A stretch of 64,000 bases of DNA. Source: CAIWHR01 sp040007035. Its GTDB lineage: Bacteria > Pseudomonadota > Gammaproteobacteria > Burkholderiales > Casimicrobiaceae. Shown piece after piece: positions 33,881-40,553 of this stretch. Every line of letters starts with the position of its first letter. The stretch's first letter is position 1. A program made the position numbers and the translations under genes. Location: NCBI GenBank assembly GCA_040007035.1, contig JBDTVU010000002.1, positions 1 through 64,000 on the forward strand, read 5' to 3'. The notes under the pieces are model-generated. The model was not told the DNA's origin. It ran no database searches and saw only the letters and a list, made by a program, of their open reading frames with translations.

Positions 33881-34819
33881 TCAGCCCAGCGCGGCCGTCA
33901 GCTCCGGTACGATCTGGAACAGGTCGCCGATCAGCCCGTAGTCGGCGATCTGGAAAATCGGCGCCTCCGGATCCTTGTTGATCGCGACGATGACCTTGCT
34001 GTCCTTCATCCCGGCCAGATGCTGTATCGCGCCGGAGATGCCGATCGCGATGTAGAGGTCGGGAGCGACGATCTTGCCGGTCTGGCCGACCTGGTAGTCG
34101 TTCGGGACGTAACCGGCGTCGACCGCGGCACGCGAAGCGCCGATCGCCGCGTTCAACTTGTGCGCGAGCGCGTCGAGCAGCTTGAAGTTCTCGGCGCTGG
34201 CCAGAGCCCGGCCGCCGGAGACGACGACGCGCGCGCTGGTCAACTCCGGCCGGTCCGACTTGCTGAGTTCCTGCCCGGTGACCTTGGTCTGCCCGGTGTC
34301 GGCTGCGGCGGCCACCGCTTCGACGGCCGCGCTGCCGCCGGTCGTGGCGACGGCGTCGAAACCGGTCGCGCGCACCGTGATCACCTTCACCGCGTCCTTC
34401 GACTGGACGGTGGCGAACGCGCTGCCGGCGTAGATCGGCCGCACGAACGTGTCCGGGCTCTCCACGGCGATGATCTCCGAGATCTGCGCGACGTCGAGCA
34501 GCGCGGCGACCCGCGGCATCATGTTCTTGCCGTAGCCGGTGGCGGAGGCCAGCACGTGACTGTAGCCGCCGGACTTCGCCAGCGCGACGATGGTGGCGGC
34601 GACGTTCTCCGCGGTCGGCTGCGCGAGGTACGGCGCGTCGGCGTGCAACACCTTGGCGACACCGGCGGCCTGCGCCGCGGCCTGCGCCGCCGGGCCGGCG
34701 TTGGCGCCGGCGACGAGGACGTGGATGTCGCCGCCGATCTTCTGCGCTGCGGCGATCGTGTGGAACGTGGCGGCCTTGACGGTCGCGTGGTCGTGGTCGG
34801 CGATGACGAGCGTGGTCAT
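33881..34819 (-). CDS. etfA: Electron transfer flavoprotein, alpha subunit
   Basis: A 312-residue FAD-binding subunit of the soluble heterodimer that accepts electrons from acyl-CoA dehydrogenases. The C-terminal FAD domain is canonical: VVSGGRALASAENFKLL, then YVPNDYQVGQTGKIVAPDLY and IAIGISGAIQHLAGMKDSKV, which is the family signature, ending DLFQIVPEL. It follows etfB by 13 bases on the same strand. Together with the dehydrogenase downstream and ETF-QO at 3.1 kb, the full path from acyl-CoA to quinone is in this window. Confidence 0.97.
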   Translation of the reverse strand: MTTLVIADHDHATVKAATFHTIAAAQKIGGDIHVLVAGANAGPAAQAAAQAAGVAKVLHADAPYLAQPTAENVAATIVALAKSGGYSHVLASATGYGKNMMPRVAALLDVAQISEIIAVESPDTFVRPIYAGSAFATVQSKDAVKVITVRATGFDAVATTGGSAAVEAVAAAADTGQTKVTGQELSKSDRPELTSARVVVSGGRALASAENFKLLDALAHKLNAAIGASRAAVDAGYVPNDYQVGQTGKIVAPDLYIAIGISGAIQHLAGMKDSKVIVAINKDPEAPIFQIADYGLIGDLFQIVPELTAALG

Positions 34820-34832
34820 GATGGCGGGTCCG

Positions 34833-35585
34833 TCAGGAGATCACTTTGGCTTCGTTGCGGAGCTTTGCGACCAGCTCCTTCACGTCGGCCACTTTGCCGC
34901 CGCCCTTCCGCTTCGGCGGCTCGACCACCTTCAGCGTGGCGAGCCGCGGCGCGACGTCGACGCCCAGCGTCGCAGGGTTGGTCGTCTCCAGCGGCTTCTT
35001 CTTCGCCTTCATGATGTTCGGCAGCGTCGCGTAGCGCGGCTCGTTCAAGCGCAGGTCGGCGGTGATCACCATCGGCAGCGACGCCTCGATCGTCTCAAGG
35101 CCGCCGTCGACCTCGCGCTTGACGGTCGCCTTGCCGGCGGCGATCTCGATCTTCGACGCGTACGCCGCCTGCGGCCAGCCGAGCAGCGCGGCCAGCATCT
35201 GGCCGGTCTGGTTGGCGTCGTCGTCGATCGCCTGCTTGCCGGCGATGACGAGCTGCGGCTGCTCACGGTCGACGATCGCCTTCAGGAGTTTGGCCACGGC
35301 CAGCGGCTGCAGCTCGACGTCGGTGTCGACCAGGATCGCGCGGTCGGCGCCGATCGCCAGCGCAGTGCGCAGCGTCTCCTGGCAGGAAGCCAGCCCGCAG
35401 GACACGACGACGATCTCCGTCGCGATCCCCTTCTCCTTCAGCCGCACCGCTTCCTCGACCGCGATCTCGTCGAAGGGATTCATCGACATCTTGACGTTGG
35501 CGGTGTCGACCCCGCTGCCGTCCGGCTTGACCCGAACCTTGACGTTGTAATCGACGACGCGCTTGACGGGGACAAGGACTTTCAT
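34833..35585 (-). CDS. etfB: Electron transfer flavoprotein, beta subunit
   Basis: A 250-residue AMP-binding subunit of ETF. It starts MKVLVPVKRVVDYNVKVRV, has the AEAL-type dehydrogenase-recognition region replaced by ELQPLAVAKLLKAIVDREQP, and carries the family signature RLNEPRYATLPNIMKAKKKP. Length is normal. It is the first gene of the etfB-etfA-acyl-CoA dehydrogenase run. A TATAAT lies 36 bases before its ATG, and a REP-like inverted repeat begins 27 bases beyond that. Confidence 0.97.
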   Translation of the reverse strand: MKVLVPVKRVVDYNVKVRVKPDGSGVDTANVKMSMNPFDEIAVEEAVRLKEKGIATEIVVVSCGLASCQETLRTALAIGADRAILVDTDVELQPLAVAKLLKAIVDREQPQLVIAGKQAIDDDANQTGQMLAALLGWPQAAYASKIEIAAGKATVKREVDGGLETIEASLPMVITADLRLNEPRYATLPNIMKAKKKPLETTNPATLGVDVAPRLATLKVVEPPKRKGGGKVADVKELVAKLRNEAKVIS

Positions 35586-35620
35586 GGGCGTGGGATCGAA
35601 AGGGTCGCGAGAAAGCGGCC

Positions 35621-35626
35621 ATTATA
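35621..35626 (-). promoter_or_regulatory. Candidate -10 element for etfB
   Basis: A perfect TATAAT on the minus strand (context GGCTATAATGGCC) lies 36 bases upstream of the etfB ATG. The expected -35 region is a C-run with no TTGACA likeness. The REP-like element starts just upstream, so its insertion may have changed the native upstream promoter sequence. Confidence 0.45.
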
Positions 35627-35652
35627 GCCGCTCCGGCGGCCCCCCCTCCCCG

Positions 35653-35704
35653 TAATGGGGTCAGTGTAAGTTATCAAAACGGATAACTTACACTGACCCC
35701 ATTA
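35653..35704. repeat. REP-like perfect inverted repeat, copy 1
   Basis: Two perfect 23-base arms (35653-35675 and 35682-35704) flank the 6-base loop AAAACG. Each arm contains GGGGTCAGTGTAAGTTATC or its complement. The AT content is far above the surroundings. The outermost bases supply the TAA stop of the 219-residue gene (35702-35704). A second copy with the same arms lies at 40474-40553. Size, hairpin form and intergenic position fit REP sequences mobilised by RAYT (Y1) transposases; no such transposase is in the window. Confidence 0.85.
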
Positions 35705-36361
35705 TCTCCCCGGGCGCGGATACTCGACGAACTTCGCCGCCTGCCGCTCGAACCGGTCGCGCGGCGACAGGTTGCGTTGCTGCGACGGCGAGATCAGCGC
35801 GTAGTGCCGCAATGCGGCCAGGCGATCGTTCGCTTCACTGCAGGCGCGGTCGTTGGTCACCCACAGCGCGGCCGGCAGCCGCCGCAGGTCGAACGCGCCG
35901 GAGTAGCTCCGCAGCGTCTTGCGGCCGTGCCGGTCGCAGTACTCGTGGAAATACGACATCGCCAGCTCGCGCAGGCTGCGGTAGACCGGGTCGCGGTAGC
36001 GCAGCGGCGTGCCGTTGGTCTTCGAGATCGCGCCCCAGGCGCCACCGCGACGGAACAGCGCGACGATGTGCGGGTAGTCGCAGGGATCGCAGTCGAGGTG
36101 CATGACGAGCGGCGGCTCGCCGTGGACCCACAGCGCGCAGGCGGCGAAAAGCGCGCCCTCGAAACAATGTGCGCACCGATGCGCGAGCACCTCGCGCACC
36201 GAGAACGCGGTTTCACCGTCGAGCTCGTGGTTGGCGGGCAGCGCGTTGAGGTACGCCTGGATCTTTGCCGGCGTCGCGAGCCGCCGCACCGTCGCGAACT
36301 CCGCCGGCGCGAGTCCGAGGTCTTCGCGGCGGGCGCGGCGCGGCTTCGCGATGACGGCCAT
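35702..36361 (-). CDS. Conserved hypothetical, possible transglutaminase-like Cys-His protein
   Basis: A 219-residue soluble protein with no signal peptide. A conserved-looking core runs from EVLAHRCAHCFEGALFAACA (about 58-77) through PPLVMHLDCDPCDYPHIVAL to AWGAISKTNGTPLRYRDPVY and SLRELAMSYFHEY. A Cys at the start of a helix followed by a His on a strand is the layout of transglutaminase/papain-like domains. I recall similar uncharacterised proteins in other bacteria, but their function is not known. Its TAA stop is the end of the REP-like repeat, so the original C-terminus may have been altered. Divergent from the next gene; the 218-base gap shows no clear site. Confidence 0.6.
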   Translation of the reverse strand: MAVIAKPRRARREDLGLAPAEFATVRRLATPAKIQAYLNALPANHELDGETAFSVREVLAHRCAHCFEGALFAACALWVHGEPPLVMHLDCDPCDYPHIVALFRRGGAWGAISKTNGTPLRYRDPVYRSLRELAMSYFHEYCDRHGRKTLRSYSGAFDLRRLPAALWVTNDRACSEANDRLAALRHYALISPSQQRNLSPRDRFERQAAKFVEYPRPGR

Positions 36362-36579
36362 GGCGGACGATCCTACGCATCCATCACGCCGTCGTCATGA
36401 TGCGGTGCAGTAACGGCCCTGGAGCGGCGGACGGCGTCCGTCGCCGGGCCGGCAGTTGACAGCGTTCAGCCGGCCGAAGAACATCGCCATTCCGCGTGCC
36501 CGCCCGGCCGACGGCACCGATCGCGGTACAAACCGGACCGGGCGGCAATCGCCCCCCCTTCAACCCACCGGAATCGAAC

Positions 36580-37170
36580 ATGGTCGCCACCTTCGACTCG
36601 TCCGCCGTTGCGTTCGTCCGCTCGCTGAAGCTGCTCGCCCTCGCGTCGATCTCGCTCGTCGCTGTCGACGCGAGCGCGCAGAACAAGTGCTCGGCAACCG
36701 TGGTCATCGCCGGGCAGAAAGCTTCGCTCGCGAACTGCATCGCGGCGTTCCTCGACGACAGCAACAGCGTCACGATCTGGTTCAACGAGGCGCCGGTCGC
36801 ACCGAAGGAGGCCGAGGCGTTTCAGGTTTCCGCCTATGCCGACACCAGCAAGGACGGCAAGGAGCGAACGATGGTGCTGATCGCATTCTGCCCGGGCGGC
36901 GGCAAGCCCACGGCGGCGGCGGCCGCGGTGAAGTCGATCGACATGGGGATCGGCAGCGCCAGGTCGGCGCTGGCAGGCCGGCAATGGGTGATCGATGCCG
37001 GCAAGGACTTCAAGGTCGAGAGACTCAGCGGCGAAGTCAAGGCGGGCGGCACGCTCGCCGGCCGGATCACCGGAAGCCGGTCGAGCGACGGCCCGTATTC
37101 GTGGGACCTCGAATTCGACGTCAGGCTGCCTGCAAAGAGCGCCGCCGCGGGCATGTCCTGCGGAAAGTGA
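36580..37170 (+). CDS. Secreted hypothetical protein
   Basis: A 196-residue protein not recognised. A hydrophobic segment (VRSLKLLALASISLVAVDASAQ, about 14-35) looks like a signal peptide with cleavage after ASA. The mature part has four cysteines (NKCSATVVI, LANCIAAF, AFCPGGG, MSCGK near the end), suggesting two disulfides, and is otherwise small and beta-rich in appearance. Start chosen at MVATFDSS (36580); the frame is open upstream but Pro-rich and without signal features. It ends 13 bases before the convergent next gene. Confidence 0.6.
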   Translation: MVATFDSSAVAFVRSLKLLALASISLVAVDASAQNKCSATVVIAGQKASLANCIAAFLDDSNSVTIWFNEAPVAPKEAEAFQVSAYADTSKDGKERTMVLIAFCPGGGKPTAAAAAVKSIDMGIGSARSALAGRQWVIDAGKDFKVERLSGEVKAGGTLAGRITGSRSSDGPYSWDLEFDVRLPAKSAAAGMSCGK

Positions 37171-37183
37171 GTCCGCGCGGCGC

Positions 37184-37777
37184 TCAGCGGGGCGACATGC
37201 TTTTCAGCGCCTCCCGCGCCGCGGCCGCCGCCGGATCGGTGCGACTGGCGGCGAGCCGCGCGAGGAACGGGCGGGCGTCGGCGCCGCCGACGATGCCGAG
37301 GCCGGCCACCGCGTTCGCGCGATAGCCCTGCACGTACCGCCCCACCTGGTCATCGACAAACTGCTGCTGCGGGACGCGACGGAAGGCCGCGAGCGCGTCG
37401 CGGCTGACGCCTTCGATCCGATACGCTTCGAGCGGAAACTTCGCCCGCTCGTCGTAGCGCTCGGCCGCGGCGGCGCGCGCACGCTCGACGTCCTCGCGTG
37501 GCGGGCCCGCGGCGATCGCGCGCCGGAACATCGTCGCGAGCTCGGGCGCGTAGCGGCGCATCGCGGCGACCAGCGCGTGTTCCTCGCCCTCGATGCAGCT
37601 CGACGCCATCCAGCGCTGGAAGAGCGCGGCGACTTCGGGCGCGGCCGGCTGGCGGGGCTGCGCCTGCGGGGTCGCGCACGCCAGCGCAAGAACGAGCGCG
37701 GCGACCACGCGCAGCGCCGTGTCGATCCGGCGCGCGACGGATGCGGGCATGGCGGACGGATTCGTTGTCGCGCGCAC
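37184..37777 (-). CDS. Secreted hypothetical helical protein
   Basis: Up to 197 residues, not recognised. The signal region is RVVAALVLALACATPQAQ. The mature part is Ala/Arg-rich and mostly helical, with two cysteines only near the N-terminal side (SSCIEG) and in the signal. The start may be GTG at 37777, which sits one base after the upstream gene's stop, or ATG at 37750; both keep the signal peptide and neither has a strong ribosome site. It probably forms an operon with the metzincin gene just upstream. Confidence 0.55.
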   Translation of the reverse strand: MRATTNPSAMPASVARRIDTALRVVAALVLALACATPQAQPRQPAAPEVAALFQRWMASSCIEGEEHALVAAMRRYAPELATMFRRAIAAGPPREDVERARAAAAERYDERAKFPLEAYRIEGVSRDALAAFRRVPQQQFVDDQVGRYVQGYRANAVAGLGIVGGADARPFLARLAASRTDPAAAAAREALKSMSPR

Positions 37778-37778
37778 G

Positions 37779-39758
37779 TCAGTTCGCCCGGTATGCGCCG
37801 TCGGCCCAGATCCGCTTCGCGATCGCCGGGCATTGCAGCGTCATCGTATCGCGGTCGCACGCGCGCGTCGGCAGGCCGGGACGCGCGGCGTAGACCGCGT
37901 TGACTGCCGACGCCGGCCGCAGGTGCCCGCGAAACGTCTGGCCCTCGGTCAGGTAGCGGCGCAGGCTGCTCAGCGAATGCATCACGTTGGTCTCGTCGAA
38001 GCTCGCCGTCAGGTCGTCGATGTGCTCCAGCGCGAAGTCGTGCCCCAGTTCGTGCGCCAGCAGATCCGCCCCCGAACCGGCGGCGATCGCGACGAAGCCG
38101 CCGCCGATTGCGCAGGCGTTGCCGCGCGACGTCGAGCCGTCGACCAGCCCGACGAGGTAGACGTTGATGCGCCCCGCACGCGCCCCGATGTCGGCCTGCA
38201 GTGCCGCGACGTTGGCGGTCGGCGCTGCAGCGGTGCCACACGTGAACGCGCTCCACGTCGGTGCCTTCGGATTGGCGGTCGCGTCGACGACCTCGAGCAT
38301 CGACAGGCTGATGCCGAATCGCTCGCTGGCGTACATCGTCTGCACCGTCTGCCACAGCGTCAGCGCCGTCTGCTGCGTCGAGGCGAACGGCCCGGCGACG
38401 ACCCAGATCGTCACCGGCACCTCGATCTGCGCCGCAAGCGGCACCGGCACCGTCTGGTTGCCGCCCGCGGTCGACCACGCGACCGGCTGCACCGACACCG
38501 CGCGCGCGTTGCCGAACGCGATGACTTCGCCGCTGCCGGAGCGCGGCCCCGCGTTCACGGTGTCCGTCGTCGTCCCGTAGCCCTGATAGTTCGCCGTCGC
38601 GGTCGCCAGGCCGTCGCCGACGAGCGCTCCGTCGGGCGCGCCGGCAATGCCGAGGAATTGCAGCGTCGCTGTGCCGGGCGTCGGAGCGCACATGATCACC
38701 GCATTCGGCCCGTAGCCTTCGGCGATGTAGCTCTTTGCCAGCATCGTGCCCTTGATCCCGGGGTCCGTCGTATAGCGGTGGTTCGAGTCGACGCGCTGGT
38801 TCCACAGCCGGAACACGGGCATCGTGCCGCCGAGGCAGCCGCCGGTCGTGGTGTCGGGCAGTGCGATGTAGAACGCGTTCGGCGATTCGTAGACATAGCC
38901 GGCGTATTCGGGATCGGTCTGCCGCTTCTGGTCAAGCGCAGCGCACTCGGCCGCCGACGCCGAGAAGAAATGCGAGTTGCCCTTGCCCGGCGGGATGTAG
39001 AACCGGCACACCGGATTGGCGGCGGCGCCGCCGCCGGGCGCCGCGGCGTACACCTTGAACGATTGCCCGGTGCGCGCCCAGCCCGGGAAGTGGCCGGTGT
39101 CGAGCGCGTCGATGTCCGGCTGCAGGTCGCTGATGAAATAGTGGTCCAGCGCGACGTTGTAGAACTCGACCAGCGGCACCGGCAGCGCCGGGATGACCGC
39201 GGAGGCGTCCGCATAGCTGGTCGCCACGCTCGGCACGACGGCGCCGTTGCGGTCGACCGCCGTGCCGTCCGCAGGCAATGGCGGATAGGAGACGGAGTCC
39301 ACGCCCGCATAGGCGAGCGTTCCTCCCGTCGTCGCGACGAACCCGGAGGGCAGCGTGTAGTCGGGGCGGACGAGGTTCAGCGCGGCGAACGCCGGCGTCG
39401 CGAGCAGCATCCGCCGGTTCGCCGTCTGCAGGTTCGGCAGATCCGCCGGAAACGTGAACGTCGTCGTCACGGCGCCATGCGTGCTGGTCAGCGTGCGGCC
39501 GGTGACGAAACCTTGCTGGATCTTCGCCAGCGTTTCGTGCAGCACCACGTACTGCACGGTGCCATCCGCGGTCGAGTAGATCTGCTCGATCCGCCACGAT
39601 TGCCAGGCCTGCGCGGCCGGCGCCGCGACCGCCAACGCGAGCGCGAGCGCAACGGCGACGCACCGGCGACGCTGGCGCAATCCGTCGGTGACGCCGTCGG
39701 GCCGGCGCTTGCCATCATCCACCGCCATGGTCCTCCACGCAACGAGGGCGTCGACCAT
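37779..39758 (-). CDS. Secreted metzincin-type metalloprotease with DUF5648 domain
   Basis: A 659-residue exported protein. Signal peptide about 31-51 (AVALALALAVAAPAAQA). Residues 52-190 match an N-terminal beta module often seen in secreted proteins of this group (IYSTADGTVQYVVLHE). Residues about 190-360 are a DUF5648 repeat module (LVEFYNVALDHYFIS, HFFSASAAECAAL, RVDSNHRYTTD). The C-terminal part has the zinc motif HELGHDFALEH (H569, E570, H573, H579) and a Met-turn candidate NVM593, the metzincin pattern. GGAAGGGG precedes the ATG at 39758; a second ATG at 39728 is possible. Substrate unknown; the DUF5648 part may bind glycan (inference). Confidence 0.78.
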   Translation of the reverse strand: MVDALVAWRTMAVDDGKRRPDGVTDGLRQRRRCVAVALALALAVAAPAAQAWQSWRIEQIYSTADGTVQYVVLHETLAKIQQGFVTGRTLTSTHGAVTTTFTFPADLPNLQTANRRMLLATPAFAALNLVRPDYTLPSGFVATTGGTLAYAGVDSVSYPPLPADGTAVDRNGAVVPSVATSYADASAVIPALPVPLVEFYNVALDHYFISDLQPDIDALDTGHFPGWARTGQSFKVYAAAPGGGAAANPVCRFYIPPGKGNSHFFSASAAECAALDQKRQTDPEYAGYVYESPNAFYIALPDTTTGGCLGGTMPVFRLWNQRVDSNHRYTTDPGIKGTMLAKSYIAEGYGPNAVIMCAPTPGTATLQFLGIAGAPDGALVGDGLATATANYQGYGTTTDTVNAGPRSGSGEVIAFGNARAVSVQPVAWSTAGGNQTVPVPLAAQIEVPVTIWVVAGPFASTQQTALTLWQTVQTMYASERFGISLSMLEVVDATANPKAPTWSAFTCGTAAAPTANVAALQADIGARAGRINVYLVGLVDGSTSRGNACAIGGGFVAIAAGSGADLLAHELGHDFALEHIDDLTASFDETNVMHSLSSLRRYLTEGQTFRGHLRPASAVNAVYAARPGLPTRACDRDTMTLQCPAIAKRIWADGAYRAN

Positions 39759-39992
39759 GCGGCGACACCCCTTCCGGCACCCGGACCGGCCCCGGCGGGC
39801 CGACCGCAGCTATCTTATCCCCGTTTGCTCGCAGCGATCGTCACGCGCGACGCCGGCTGCGGCTGCGGCCGCGGCCGTTGCCGCTTCGCAGCGCCGCCGT
39901 GACCGCGCCGGAACGGCGCTGAAATATGCGAAGATTCGACCCGTGGCCCCGCCGCCTGGGGATGCGCGTTCAACCAGACAGGGACCAGGACG

Positions 39993-40460
39993 ATGATCAG
40001 CGATTCGTTGCTGCAGGGTGTGTATCTGTTCGGCGATCTCGGCGCCGACGAGCGCGAGCTGCTCGGGCGGATCGCCGAGCCAATGACCATGGCCGCCGGG
40101 TCGGCGGTGTTCCGGGCCGGGGATCCGGCGACGGCGCTCTATCTGATCAAGGACGGCTCGGTGCGGATCACGACCAGCGCGCCGGGCGGCGAGACGATCA
40201 ACGTCGCGACGCTGGCCTCGGGCGCGCACTTCGGCGAGATGGCGCTGATCGACGGCGCGAGCCGCTCGGCCACCGTCGAGACGCTGGAGCCGACGGCGAT
40301 GTTCCGCTTCGATTACGACCGGATCCGCGCGACGCTCGACAAGTCGCCCGTCACGGCCGCGAAGGTGTATCGCGCGCTGGCGCGCTTCCTGTGCAACCGG
40401 CTGCGGCAGACGACGACCGACATGAGCTACGCTCGGGAGAAGAATCTCCGGCACTTCTGA
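39993..40460 (+). CDS. Stand-alone cyclic-nucleotide-binding domain protein
   Basis: A 155-residue protein consisting of one cNMP-binding (CAP_ED) domain. The phosphate-binding cassette is FGEMALIDGASRSATVE with the Glu and Arg expected to contact cyclic nucleotide. There is no helix-turn-helix or other effector domain; the C-terminus is a short helix (AKVYRALARFLCNRLR). It may regulate a partner protein in response to cAMP or c-di-GMP, or have lost ligand binding. It is divergent from the metzincin gene, with a 234-base gap in which I see no clear promoter. Confidence 0.85.
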   Translation: MISDSLLQGVYLFGDLGADERELLGRIAEPMTMAAGSAVFRAGDPATALYLIKDGSVRITTSAPGGETINVATLASGAHFGEMALIDGASRSATVETLEPTAMFRFDYDRIRATLDKSPVTAAKVYRALARFLCNRLRQTTTDMSYAREKNLRHF

Positions 40461-40473
40461 TAGGGCCTATTTC

Positions 40474-40553
40474 TAATGGGTCAGTGTAAGTTATCCATTA
40501 CTGATGCGGCCAGGGCAAGTTATCATTCCTGATAACTTACACTGACCCCATTA
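40474..40553. repeat. REP-like inverted repeat, copy 2 (compound)
   Basis: Left arm at 40474-40495 (one G shorter than copy 1) and right arm at 40531-40553 are inverted copies of the same sequence. Between them, 40506-40524 holds a degenerate third copy in the left-arm orientation (GCGGCCAGGGCAAGTTATC, 15 of 19 bases matching). The outer TAA (40551-40553) is the malic enzyme stop codon. Located in the convergent gap between the cNMP protein and malic enzyme, it could also act as a transcription terminator. Confidence 0.8.

Noticed and set aside
35653..35704. Simple intrinsic terminator as the only explanation for the hairpin
   Set aside because: The same 23-base arms recur at 40.5 kb in an unrelated gap, so it is a repeated element; termination may be a secondary role.
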